DNA from: Asaia bogorensis
GTDB taxonomy: Bacteria > Pseudomonadota > Alphaproteobacteria > Acetobacterales > Acetobacteraceae
Length of the DNA stretch: 64,000 nt
Direction of reading: 5' to 3'
Assembly (NCBI GenBank): GCA_945897825.1
Contig: CAMDGX010000008.1
Span: 16,967-80,966, forward strand
Position numbers and translations under genes: made by a program. The number at the start of each line of letters is the position of its first letter. Positions within the stretch are counted from its first letter, which is position 1. This document shows positions 16,700 to 25,159 of the stretch, piece by piece. The notes beneath the pieces were generated by a model that was not told the DNA's origin, searched no databases, and saw nothing but the letters and a program-made list of their open reading frames with translations.

Positions 16700-18292
16700 C
16701 TATCCCCGCCGCAGCGACCAGAACATCGGCGGTCCGTCGAGCATCCCGGTCAGCGACGCCGCATAGGCGGTCGGCCGCACCCACTGCCCCAGCGGCACGT
16801 ACGGCACGTCCTCGAACGCCTGCACCTGCATGTCCGCCGCCACCTGCCGCTGCTCCGCCAGGTCGGCGGTGGCCAGCCAGGCGCGGCGCAGCGCCTCCAG
16901 CTTCTCGCTGCTGGGCCAGCCCACCTCGCTCGCCAGCCCCTCGGCGCGCAGGTAGCGGTGCATGCCGGGATGCCACTGGTCCTGCCCCGACCAGTAGCCG
17001 AACACCACGCTCCACCCGCCCGAGCCGGGCGCCTGGGTGCGCAGCAACCGGCCCACCAGCTGGCGCAGCGGGACCTCCACCGTCTCGACCGCGAAGCCCA
17101 TCCCGGCCAGCATCTTCGCCCCCAGCGCGGCCATCGCCCGCGTGGCCGGCAGGTCGGCGATCGACAGCACCACCACGGCCTCGCCCTTGTAGCCTGCCGC
17201 AAGCAGCGCCGCGCGCGCCGCCTCGGGCCGCGCCGGCACCGACATCGCGTCCATCCCGGCCTGGGTGGCCATCGGCGAGGTGGGCGCGAAGAACCCAACC
17301 CCCCCGCGCCGGAACTCCCGCCCCGCGCCGCTGGCCGCCGCCATGAACGCATCCTGGTCGACCGCCAGCAACAGCGCGCGGCGGATGGCGGGATCGTTGA
17401 ACGGATAGGTCAGGTGGTTCACCCGCATCGTGCCGACATACCCGACCCGGTCGTGCACCCGCAGCGCCAGCCCGCGTTCGGCGGCGATCGCTGCATGGGA
17501 AGCGGGCGGCGGACTCTCCCACCAATCCACCCGCCCCTCGCGCAGTGCGGCCAGCGCCGCGCCGGGATCGGCCATGGTGTGCCATTCGACCCGGTCGAAA
17601 TGCGCCACTTTCGGCCCCGCCGTGCCCGATGCCACGCCCGACGGCCGCGGCACGTAGCCATCATGGCGCGCATAGGCGAGCCTCTGCCCCGGCACACGCT
17701 CCCGGGGCAGGAAGCGGAACGGCCCGCTGCCCACAACCTCGCGGATCGCCTCGTGCTCGGCGCCCTGCGTCACCCGCGCCGGCATCATCGCGCAGACCTG
17801 CATCACCCGGTCGCCGAGGGCGGCGGCCAGCATCGGGAAGCGCCGCGCCATGCGGAACACGATGGTCCGGTCGTCCGCCGCCACGATCTCGTGCGTCGCC
17901 GCCAGCAGGCTCTTGCCCATGATCGCATGGCCCGCCCAGCGCTGGATGCTCGCCACGCAGTCGCGCGCCAGGACCGGGGTGCCGTCGTGGAACACCAGCC
18001 CCTCGCGCAGCCGGATGCGCCAGGTGCGCCCGCCCTCCTCCTCCACATGGCCCTCGGCCATCTGGGGATGCACCACGCCGGCATCGTCGGTGCCATAGAG
18101 CGTGTCGTAGACCATCAGCGCGTGGTTGCGCGTTTCCATGAACGGCCAGAAGGTCGGGTCGAACCAGCCGAGGTCGTCGTGCGGCACGAAGCGCAGCACC
18201 CGCGCCTCGGCGCGCGCCGCGACGGTCGGCATCGCCAATCCGACGGCGCCGGCCAGAACACGCCGCCGCGTGGTGGCGCCGGCCTTGCTCAC
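16700..18292 (-). CDS. Tat-exported ABC substrate-binding protein, family 5 (peptide type)
   Basis: A 530-residue extracellular solute-binding protein of the oligopeptide/nickel class. The N-terminus has a Tat-like signal, TTRRRVLAGAVGLAMP, so it is probably folded before export. The body shows DLGWFDPTFWP, MVYDTLYG, WRIRLREGLVFHDGTP and the C-terminal YVPLGQWVRPTAY, all typical of the family. The GTG at 18292 overlaps the stop of the upstream SDR gene by 4 bp. No permease or ATPase genes are nearby, so it is an orphan binding protein or uses a transporter encoded elsewhere. Confidence 0.9.
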   Translation of the reverse strand: MSKAGATTRRRVLAGAVGLAMPTVAARAEARVLRFVPHDDLGWFDPTFWPFMETRNHALMVYDTLYGTDDAGVVHPQMAEGHVEEEGGRTWRIRLREGLVFHDGTPVLARDCVASIQRWAGHAIMGKSLLAATHEIVAADDRTIVFRMARRFPMLAAALGDRVMQVCAMMPARVTQGAEHEAIREVVGSGPFRFLPRERVPGQRLAYARHDGYVPRPSGVASGTAGPKVAHFDRVEWHTMADPGAALAALREGRVDWWESPPPASHAAIAAERGLALRVHDRVGYVGTMRVNHLTYPFNDPAIRRALLLAVDQDAFMAAASGAGREFRRGGVGFFAPTSPMATQAGMDAMSVPARPEAARAALLAAGYKGEAVVVLSIADLPATRAMAALGAKMLAGMGFAVETVEVPLRQLVGRLLRTQAPGSGGWSVVFGYWSGQDQWHPGMHRYLRAEGLASEVGWPSSEKLEALRRAWLATADLAEQRQVAADMQVQAFEDVPYVPLGQWVRPTAYAASLTGMLDGPPMFWSLRRG

Positions 18293-19065
18293 AGGTTGAC
18301 CGACCGCCCGCCGTCGACGAACAGGTTGGCGCCCGAGATGTATTCGCCGGCATCCGAACACAGCAACAGCGCGGCGCCCACCAGGTCGTCCGGCCGCCCC
18401 ATCCTTCCGGCCGGCACGCGCGCCTTCATCTGCTCGCCGCGGGCTGCGATCTGGTCGGCGTTGCGGGCGGTGGCGATCAGCCCGGGCGCGAGGTTGTTCA
18501 CCGTGACGCCCTGGCGCGTGAACTGGCGCGCGAGGTTGATCGCCCAGTTGTGCTGCAGCGCCTTGTAGCCGGCATAGACCATCATCTCGGCGGCCGGCGA
18601 GATCTGCTGCACCGACCCGATCGTCACCACCCGTCCCCAGCCGCGCGCGCCCATCGCCGGCACCAGCGCCTGGAGCAGGGCCAGGGTGGACCACACGTTG
18701 ATCTCCATCTGCCGCTCGTAGGCGGCGCGGTCGATGGCGCCGACCGGCTGGAGAATTTCGATGGACGCATTCAACACGACGATATCGACCTGCCCGAAGG
18801 CGGAAACGACATCGGCCGCGAGCTGCCCGGCGGCGCTCGGGTCGGAAAAATCCGCGCCGAATGCCTGCGCGCCATGGCCGCAGCGCGCCACCACCGCGGC
18901 GGCATCGGCGGCCTCCTCCGCAGTGCCGGCGTGATGCACGGCGACGCGGGCGCCGACGGCGGCCAGCCCTTCGGCGATGGCGCGGCCGATCTCACGTCTC
19001 GCGCCGGTGACCAGCGCGGTGCGGCCGTCGAGGCGGAATTTCTGGAGCGGATCGGGCAACGGCAT
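18289..19065 (-). CDS. SDR family oxidoreductase
   Basis: A 258-residue short-chain dehydrogenase: cofactor loop TGARREIGRAIA (FabG type, with Arg-Arg in the variable positions), LNASIEILQP in place of the usual NNAG, catalytic Ser in TIGSVQQIS, and YAGYK as the Tyr-Lys pair. I start at 19065 because GGAGG is 5 bp upstream. LNAS instead of NNAG is a moderate departure from the family. It overlaps the binding-protein gene by 4 bp, which suggests that the imported compound is oxidised or reduced by this enzyme; this link is inference. Confidence 0.9.
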   Translation of the reverse strand: MPLPDPLQKFRLDGRTALVTGARREIGRAIAEGLAAVGARVAVHHAGTAEEAADAAAVVARCGHGAQAFGADFSDPSAAGQLAADVVSAFGQVDIVVLNASIEILQPVGAIDRAAYERQMEINVWSTLALLQALVPAMGARGWGRVVTIGSVQQISPAAEMMVYAGYKALQHNWAINLARQFTRQGVTVNNLAPGLIATARNADQIAARGEQMKARVPAGRMGRPDDLVGAALLLCSDAGEYISGANLFVDGGRSVNL

Positions 19066-19218
19066 CGGGACCTCCATGCGGCGCGCAGGGTGGCCGAACA
19101 GGATCGCCGTGGCCAGACCCCGATCGCGGGATCGGCGACGAAAAGGCAATCTGCACAAGCGGCGGAGAGACAGCGAGAAGCGCGCCTCTCCGCCCCTTTG
19201 TGGTCGGACTTCCGGCGG

Positions 19219-20508
19219 CTACTTCCCCGCCGCGTCGAGCGCCTGTCCCAGATCGGCCAGGATGTCGTCGATATGCTCGATGCCGATCGACAGCCGGACA
19301 TAGCCGGGCGAAACGCCGGTGGCCGCCTGCTCCGCCTGGTTGAGCTGCGAATGCGTCGTGCTGGCCGGATGGATCGCCAGGCTGCGCGCATCGCCGATAT
19401 TGGCGACGTGGTAGAACATCTTGAGCGCGTCGATGAACTTCTTGCCCGCCTCCGCGCCGCCCTTCAGCTCGAAGCCGCACAGCCCGCCCATGCCGCGCGC
19501 GAGGTACTGCTTGGTGCGCTCGGCGCCGATGCCGGTCAGCGTCGAGGGATGGATCACCTTCGTCACTTCCGGCCGGCCCTGGAGATACTGCGCGACGGCG
19601 AGCGAATTCTCGCAATGCGCGCGCATCCGCAGCGCCACCGTCTCGATGCCCTGCAGGATCAGGAAGGCGTTGAACGGGCTGATCGCGGCCCCGAGGTCGC
19701 GCAGCAGCGTGGTGCGCGCCTTGATGATGTAGGCCACCGGCCCGATGCCCTTCACCGCCTGCGTCCACACCGCCCCGTGGTAGCTCGGATCGGGCGTGTT
19801 CAGCGCCGGCTGGCGCGAGGGATGCGCCTCCCAGTCGAAATTGCCGCCATCGACGATGATGCCGCCGATCGAGGTGCCGTGGCCGCCGAGATACTTGGTC
19901 AGCGAGTGCATCACGATCGCCGCGCCATGCTCCAGCGGGCGCACCAGCAGGGGGGCGGCGGTGTTGTCCATGATCAGTGGAATGCCGAGCTTGCGCCCGA
20001 TGGCGGCGACCTCGGCGATCGGGAACACCCGCAGCTTCGGATTGGGCAGCGTCTCGGCGTAGTAGGCGCGGGTGCGGTCGTCGGTCGCGCGGGCAAACGC
20101 CTCCGGGTCCTCGGGGTCGACGAAGCGGACCTCGATGCCCTGGTCCTTCAGCGTGTTGGCGAACAGGTTCCAGGTGCCGCCATACAGGTCGGTCGAGGCG
20201 ACGATGTTGTCACCGACCTTGGCGAGGTTCTGCACCGCATAGGCCGTCGCCGCCTGGCCGGACGCCACCGCGAGCGCCGCCACGCCGCCTTCCAGCGCCG
20301 CGACACGCTTCTCCAGCGCATCGGCGGTCGGGTTCATCAGGCGGGTGTAGATGTTGCCCAGCTCCTTCAGCGCGAACAGGTTCGCGGCATGCTCGGTGCT
20401 GTTGAACTGGTAGGAGGTGGTTTGATAGATCGGCACGGCCACCGCCGTGGTGGCCTCGTCGCGGCGCCAGCCGGCATGCAGGGCCAGCGTCTCGGGATGG
20501 GTGGACAT
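19219..20508 (-). CDS. metY: O-acetylhomoserine/O-acetylserine sulfhydrylase
   Basis: A 429-residue PLP enzyme of the Cys/Met metabolism family, which makes homocysteine from O-acetylhomoserine and sulfide. Seen: VAVPIYQTTSYQF near the start, SGQAATAYAVQNLAKVGDN, DNTAAPLLVRP, and HSLTKYLGGHGTSIGG with the PLP lysine. Length is normal for MetY and longer than MetB. Start at 20508 with GAGGAGG upstream. It is a single-gene unit, divergent from the GH36 gene. It may also act on O-acetylserine, overlapping with cysK at 5423. Confidence 0.94.
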   Translation of the reverse strand: MSTHPETLALHAGWRRDEATTAVAVPIYQTTSYQFNSTEHAANLFALKELGNIYTRLMNPTADALEKRVAALEGGVAALAVASGQAATAYAVQNLAKVGDNIVASTDLYGGTWNLFANTLKDQGIEVRFVDPEDPEAFARATDDRTRAYYAETLPNPKLRVFPIAEVAAIGRKLGIPLIMDNTAAPLLVRPLEHGAAIVMHSLTKYLGGHGTSIGGIIVDGGNFDWEAHPSRQPALNTPDPSYHGAVWTQAVKGIGPVAYIIKARTTLLRDLGAAISPFNAFLILQGIETVALRMRAHCENSLAVAQYLQGRPEVTKVIHPSTLTGIGAERTKQYLARGMGGLCGFELKGGAEAGKKFIDALKMFYHVANIGDARSLAIHPASTTHSQLNQAEQAATGVSPGYVRLSIGIEHIDDILADLGQALDAAGK

Positions 20509-20699
20509 GGTCGCCTCCTCGGAACGGATGGGGCAGTTCAACCCCTGTTTTTGCGGCTTGGCAAGTGGAACCGGGTATTCACGAACGAACCGCGTGAATG
20601 CCGCGCCGGCGGCATCCTGCACCCAAGTGCGGCCCGCTCCAAGCCGCCTTGCCGCCGCCGGCCCGCGCGCCCACGCTGCGTCTTTGCCCGGGAGGCGTC

Positions 20700-22760
20700 G
20701 TGGCCGACATCGCCGAGACCCTGACGCTGCGCCACGATCCGGCCGGCCCGTCCTGGACGCTGGCGTGGCGGGGGCTGCGCTTCGACGTGCACATGCAGGC
20801 CACGGCGCTCGTGTGCGACCATTTCGGGCCCGAGAGCGCCGATCCGCCGCCGCTGTGGGCTGGCTGGCGGGAGCGCGAGATGCTGCTGAACGCGCGGCTG
20901 CCGGCGATGGTGGAGGTCGGCGCCCGGCCGGTCTGCGTCGCCTGGCGGCTGGAGGGCTGGTCGCGGCCGGACGGCTGGTCGCTGTCGATCGTGCTCGCCG
21001 CCGAGGGACTGGCGCTGCGCTGCGAGGTGCGCTTCGCGGTCGATGCGGCGACCGGGCTGCTGCTGCGCTCCACCACGCTGCGCCATGCGGGCGGGGTCGG
21101 GCCGATCGACATCACCGGGGCGCTGAGCTTCTGGCTGACCCTGCGCGGCGGCGTGCGGGCGGCGCATACGTTGGGTGGCGCCTGGGGGGCGGAGGCGCAG
21201 GCCGAGACCCATCCCGGCCTGCATGCCGCCCTGGTGCTCGACAGCCGGTCGGGCAAGACGGGGTTCGAGTTCCAGCCCTGGCTGGCCCTGGAATCGGACG
21301 CAGGAGTGCATCTGTGCGAGGTGATGTGGTCGGGCAACTGGTCGCTGCTGGCGCGGCTGCGGCCGGGGACGACGACGCTGTCCGGCGGGCTGAACGACTG
21401 GGGCTTCTCCCACATGCTGCAACCCGGCGCGGCGCTCGACCTGCCGGAGGTGCTGCTGGGCTTCGTGCCGGGCACGGTGGATGACGCGGTGCGGCGGCTG
21501 CACGACTGGCGCCGGGCGCGCCGGCCCGATCCGGGGCGGGCGGTGCCGGTGCAGTTCAACACCTGGTACGCGCTGGACGAGGATGTCGACGAGGCGCGGG
21601 TGCTCGCCCTGGTGCCGCAGGCGGCGGAGTTGGGCTGCGAGGTGTTCGTGCTGGATGCCGGTTGGTACACCACCCATGCGTGGTCGCCGCTGGCGGACTG
21701 GCATGCGCGGGCAGGGGACTGGGTGATCGATCCGGCGCGGTTTCCGCGCGGGCTCGCCCATGTGGCCGAGGCGTGCCGTGCGGCGGGGATGGGGTTCGGG
21801 CTGTGGGTGGAGCCGGAGGCGGTGGGCGCCTGTGCCGTGCTGCGGCGGGAGCATCCGGCGTGGATGCACCACATCGACGACCGGCCGCCGGCCGAGGATG
21901 GGCGGGCGGTGCTGCACCTGGGCGTGCCCGGCGCCTGGGCGCATGCCTTCGCGCTGCTGTCGGAGCTGGTGCGGGCGACCGGGGCGGTGTGGCTGAAATG
22001 GGATTTCAACGCCGACCTGGCCGCCGGGGGCTGGGCGCCGGGGTTGCCCGAAGGGTTGCGCGGGCAGGACCCGCTGGTGGCCCACTATCGCGGGCTGTAC
22101 CGGTTGCAGGAGGCGCTGCTGGCGGCGTTTCCGGGGCTGGTGCTGGAGATGTGCGCCAGTGGCGGCGGGCGGATGGACGGGGCGATCCTGAGCCGCGCCC
22201 ATACCAACTGGATCAGCGACAATCCGCAGGCGGTGGCGAAGCTGGCGATCCATTTCGGGATGCAGCGGGCGCATCCGGCGGTGTCGTGCAACGACTGGCT
22301 GGTCGACTGGCCGGCGCGGCGGTATTCGGGGATCGCTGGCGTCGATGGGCGTGGCGATCTGTCGTTCCGGCTGCTGGTTGCGATGCTGGGCAGCTTCGGC
22401 ATCTCGGCGCCGCTGGGCCAATGGAGCGAGGCGGACCGTTCGGTCCTGCGGGCGCATGTCGGGCTGTATCGCGCGCGGGTGCGTGAGCTGGTGCAGTTCG
22501 GCGACCAGTACCAGTTGACCGATCCGCCGCCGCTGGATGGGGCGGGGGACTGGGCGGCGATGTGGTTCGTGGCCAAGGAGGGCACGCGGGGCGCGCTGTT
22601 CGCGTTTCGGCTGGAAGGCGGGCGGGCGCGGGAGTTTGCGCTGCCGGGGTTGGACCCCGGGGCGCGGATCGTGCGGGGGGAGGGGGTGGAGCGCGTTGCC
22701 GGAGGGGTGCGGGTGGTGCTGGGGGCGCCGTTCTCGGCGGTGCTAGTGCTCCTCGAGTAG
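20700..22760 (+). CDS. GH36 alpha-galactosidase
   Basis: A 686-residue glycoside hydrolase family 36 enzyme that releases alpha-linked galactose. It has an N-terminal beta-sandwich, then the barrel with FVLDAGWYTTHAWSPLADW, the nucleophile motif KWDFNAD (Asp about residue 435), CASGGGRMDGAILSRAHT, and WISDN with the acid/base Asp about 507. The C-terminal sheet domain ends ..FSAVLVLLE. No signal peptide is visible, so it is cytoplasmic. The GTG at 20700 has GGAGG upstream. Its last 18 bases overlap the 3' end of the convergent ABC-F gene. No sugar transporter is next to it. Confidence 0.92.
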   Translation: MADIAETLTLRHDPAGPSWTLAWRGLRFDVHMQATALVCDHFGPESADPPPLWAGWREREMLLNARLPAMVEVGARPVCVAWRLEGWSRPDGWSLSIVLAAEGLALRCEVRFAVDAATGLLLRSTTLRHAGGVGPIDITGALSFWLTLRGGVRAAHTLGGAWGAEAQAETHPGLHAALVLDSRSGKTGFEFQPWLALESDAGVHLCEVMWSGNWSLLARLRPGTTTLSGGLNDWGFSHMLQPGAALDLPEVLLGFVPGTVDDAVRRLHDWRRARRPDPGRAVPVQFNTWYALDEDVDEARVLALVPQAAELGCEVFVLDAGWYTTHAWSPLADWHARAGDWVIDPARFPRGLAHVAEACRAAGMGFGLWVEPEAVGACAVLRREHPAWMHHIDDRPPAEDGRAVLHLGVPGAWAHAFALLSELVRATGAVWLKWDFNADLAAGGWAPGLPEGLRGQDPLVAHYRGLYRLQEALLAAFPGLVLEMCASGGGRMDGAILSRAHTNWISDNPQAVAKLAIHFGMQRAHPAVSCNDWLVDWPARRYSGIAGVDGRGDLSFRLLVAMLGSFGISAPLGQWSEADRSVLRAHVGLYRARVRELVQFGDQYQLTDPPPLDGAGDWAAMWFVAKEGTRGALFAFRLEGGRAREFALPGLDPGARIVRGEGVERVAGGVRVVLGAPFSAVLVLLE

Positions 22761-24221
22761 GCGGGCGCGGTCGATGCGCAGGATGCGGGTGGCGATGGCT
22801 TTCACGAAGGCGCGGTCGTGGGAGACCAGGACGCAGGTGGCGCCGTGGGTCAGGATCTCGGACTCCAGGCGCTCCTGGCCGGCGATGTCGACGTGGTTGG
22901 TGGGTTCGTCCATCAGGTAGAAATTGGGTTCGGCCAGGCGGAGTGCCAGGAGGCCGAGGCGGGCCTTCTGGCCGGGGGACATCCGGGCGATCGGGCGCTT
23001 CTGCGTGTCGATGTCGAAGCCGGCCGAGGCGAGCAGGCTGAGCGCACGCTGGTCGCCGAGCGGGAAGGTTCCGGCGATGAAGGCGAGCGGGGTTTGCCCT
23101 GCCGGGAGCTGGGACATCTGCTGGTCGACATAGCCCATGACGACGCTGGGGGCGACGGTGAGGCCGGGCGTTTCGACCCCGGTGCAGGCGGCGCGCAGCA
23201 GGCGGACGAGCTGGGACTTGCCGGCGCCGTTGGGGCCGGTGACGACGATGCGGTCGCCCTGGTGGATGCGCAGGCGGCCGGTGCGGAACAGGGGGCGGCC
23301 ATCCGGGGTGGTGACCTGGAGGTCGTCCAGGGTGGCGAGGACCTTGGCGTGGGTGCCGGAATTGGACAGGCGGACCTCGCCGGTGCGCTGCTTTGCCAAG
23401 GGTCGGGCGGATTGCTCGATGGCTTCGGCGCGGGCGTTCAGTTGCTTGGATTTCTTCAGCAACAGGTCGCTGCCGCTGTTGATGCCGACGTTCTTGAGCT
23501 TGCCGGCATTCTGGCGCAGGCGGTCGGCCTCCTTCATCTCGCGGGCGAAGACGAGTTCCTGGCGGGCATCGTCGGCGGCCAGCAGGGTGCGGGCGGTGCT
23601 GAAGGGGTGGGCGTAGAGGAACGAGCCTTCGGGGCGCAGGAACAGGGTGTGGGTGGTGCAGGCGTCGAGGAAGGCGCGGTCGTGGCTGGCGATGACCATG
23701 CCGGTGCCTTCGGTTTGATGGCGCAGCCAGTCCTCCAGCAGCTCGATGCGCTGGAGGTCGAGGTGGTTCGAGGGTTCGTCGAGCAGCAGGAGGTCGGGCT
23801 CGGTGATCCAGGCCCGGGCGATCAGGGCCATGCGCTGCCAGCCGCCGGAAAGCTCGGCGAGCTTGCGGGTGCGCATGTCGGCGGGGGTTTCGAAGGTGTC
23901 GAGCAGGAGGTCGACGCGCCATTCGTTGGCCTCGCGCTCCGGTGGCGGGAGGGCGCGGCGGATGGCTTCCGCCATCGGCAGGTCGAGGAGGTTGGGCGGG
24001 ACATCCTGTTCGACGAAGGCGGTCTTCAAGCCGCGGCGGCGGGTGAGGTCGCCGGCGGTGGCTTCGCCCTGGCCGGCGAGGATGCGCAGGAGGGTGGATT
24101 TTCCGCCGCCATTGGCCGCGATGAGTCCGATGCGCTGGTCGGGGTGGATCGTGAGGTCGAGGTTGGCGAAGAGGGGGCGGGGGGAGGCGACGGCGAGGGC
24201 GCGGAGGTTCAGGAGGGTCAT
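22743..24221 (-). CDS. ABC-F family ATP-binding protein
   Basis: A 492-residue protein with two ABC domains and no membrane part. First domain: Walker A AANGGGKST, signature LSGGWQRM, Walker B LLLDEPSNHLD. Second: GPNGAGKSQ, MSPGQKARL, YLMDEPTNHVD. A long charged linker (about residues 200-300) with LLLKKSKQLNARAEAIEQSA joins them. ABC-F proteins act on the ribosome, as translation factors or as antibiotic-resistance factors; the subfamily is not clear here. It has a weak SD. A 24-codon leader ORF with a strong SD and a hairpin able to mask its RBS lie just upstream, which suggests control by translation itself. Confidence 0.92.
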   Translation of the reverse strand: MTLLNLRALAVASPRPLFANLDLTIHPDQRIGLIAANGGGKSTLLRILAGQGEATAGDLTRRRGLKTAFVEQDVPPNLLDLPMAEAIRRALPPPEREANEWRVDLLLDTFETPADMRTRKLAELSGGWQRMALIARAWITEPDLLLLDEPSNHLDLQRIELLEDWLRHQTEGTGMVIASHDRAFLDACTTHTLFLRPEGSFLYAHPFSTARTLLAADDARQELVFAREMKEADRLRQNAGKLKNVGINSGSDLLLKKSKQLNARAEAIEQSARPLAKQRTGEVRLSNSGTHAKVLATLDDLQVTTPDGRPLFRTGRLRIHQGDRIVVTGPNGAGKSQLVRLLRAACTGVETPGLTVAPSVVMGYVDQQMSQLPAGQTPLAFIAGTFPLGDQRALSLLASAGFDIDTQKRPIARMSPGQKARLGLLALRLAEPNFYLMDEPTNHVDIAGQERLESEILTHGATCVLVSHDRAFVKAIATRILRIDRARLLEEH

Positions 24222-24228
24222 GGGTTCG

Positions 24229-24276
24229 GTCCCGCTGGAATCGGTGCGAAGGCGCGGGACGGGGGCGCGGGACGGG
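24229..24276 (-). promoter_or_regulatory. Tandem repeat able to mask the ABC-F ribosome-binding region
   Basis: On the plus strand GGCGCGGGACGGG occurs twice without a gap (24251-24263 and 24264-24276). In the mRNA each copy gives GTCCCGC, which is exactly complementary to GCGGGAC at 24235-24229, seven bases before the ABC-F start codon. Either copy could form a stem closing off the initiation region. The arrangement offers two alternative stems between the leader ORF and the main gene, as expected for a translational attenuator. Function is inferred. Confidence 0.6.
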
Positions 24277-24288
24277 TGGGGTCCGGCG

Positions 24289-24363
24289 TCAGGTCCGCCC
24301 CGCCGCGGAGGGCGACGGGGCCGTGCGGGGGCCGCTGGTGCGGTACTGCGCGTATGCGGTCAT
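24289..24363 (-). CDS. 24-residue leader ORF upstream of ABC-F gene
   Basis: ATG at 24363 with AGGAGG five bases upstream, the best SD of this transcript, and a TGA at 24289. The peptide starts MTAYAQYRTSG, is rich in Pro, Ser, Arg and Thr, and ends SAAGRT. It ends 68 bases before the ABC-F start, with a tandem repeat that can pair with the main RBS in between. Short leader peptides on which ribosomes stall control several ABC-F resistance genes; this role is inferred. It could also be a chance ORF. Confidence 0.5.
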   Translation of the reverse strand: MTAYAQYRTSGPRTAPSPSAAGRT

Positions 24364-24433
24364 GCAGCCCTCCTGCGGCTGGGGTTTCCCGAGTGTTAGG
24401 GCGGGCGGGGTTGGGTTGGCAAGCGGGTATATA

Positions 24434-24447
24434 TTTCGATATCGGAA
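24434..24447. promoter_or_regulatory. Palindrome beside a TATATA box upstream of the ABC-F leader
   Basis: CGATATCG with flanking TT and AA gives a near-perfect 14-bp palindrome, right next to TATATA at 24428-24433, in one of the few AT-rich patches of the region. Reading on the minus strand, a start from here would give a leader of about 60 bases before the 24-codon ORF. No good -35 box is seen. It may be an operator-promoter for the ABC-F unit. Confidence 0.4.
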
Positions 24448-24475
24448 TAAAATGGACATGGGTGCTCACCGCGGG

Positions 24476-25048
24476 TCAGGCGGATTTTCGATTCCAGGCC
24501 CGTGCGGCGGCCAGCACGTAGTCCTGGAGGGGGCGGAGGAAGGGCTCGGGGACGGCGCGGGGTGGCTTGGGGCGCGCCGGGCGTGGGGGGCTTGGGGGGC
24601 GCGGGGGCAGGCGCAGGGCCGGGGGCGGGTCGATGCCGAGCATGTGGCAGATCGGGCGCAGGACGCGGCCGAGCTGGGGGGCGGCGTGGAGGAAGTCGGC
24701 GGCGTCGGGCCGGTCGAGCAGGGCGGCGAGCTGGCCGGCGACGTTGCGCAGATTGTGGTCGGTGGCGGCGAGCCAGCCGCGGCGGCGGGGCAGGCGGAGC
24801 CTCGGGGGGGCGGGGGACGGCGCCTGGCTGTCGGCCGGGGCGGGGCGCGGGGCGCGAATTCGGAGGGGACGGAGGGTGCCGGCCTGCCACCGCGCGTAGA
24901 GGGTTTCGAAGCGGGCGACGGCGGCGGCGGCGCGGCTCCAGACGTGGCGCAACAGCGCGCCGCGGACGCGGTCGTGCCCGGCCGGCACGTCGATGCGTGC
25001 CTGCAGGGTCGCCATGATCGTCGCGAAGAGGGTGATGAGGAATTTCAT
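24476..25048 (-). CDS. Hypothetical protein, Pro/Arg-rich with conserved-looking core
   Basis: A 190-residue protein I cannot assign to a family. It has a short hydrophobic start (MKFLITLFATIMATLQ), a helical segment HDRVRGALLRHVWSRAAAAVARFETLYARW, a Pro/Arg-rich middle, and a core RRRGWLAATDHNLRNVAGQL followed by a run ending RVLRPICHMLGIDPP that looks like a folded helical domain. The tail is again Pro-rich. GC3 and codon use match real genes here. It is divergent from the DUF421 gene and upstream of the ABC-F gene. A gene of similar flavour is at 37474-37854. Its role is unknown. Confidence 0.72.
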   Translation of the reverse strand: MKFLITLFATIMATLQARIDVPAGHDRVRGALLRHVWSRAAAAVARFETLYARWQAGTLRPLRIRAPRPAPADSQAPSPAPPRLRLPRRRGWLAATDHNLRNVAGQLAALLDRPDAADFLHAAPQLGRVLRPICHMLGIDPPPALRLPPRPPSPPRPARPKPPRAVPEPFLRPLQDYVLAAARAWNRKSA

Positions 25049-25159
25049 TGGCGTTAGAATAACTGGTCGTCGGAGGCGCGCCAAACTTTTTCCGCGTGGC
25101 ACCGTTTCGTCGAGGCGGGGGTGACCCGGCACCTGGCGCTGCGCGGAAGGGGCTGTCGC

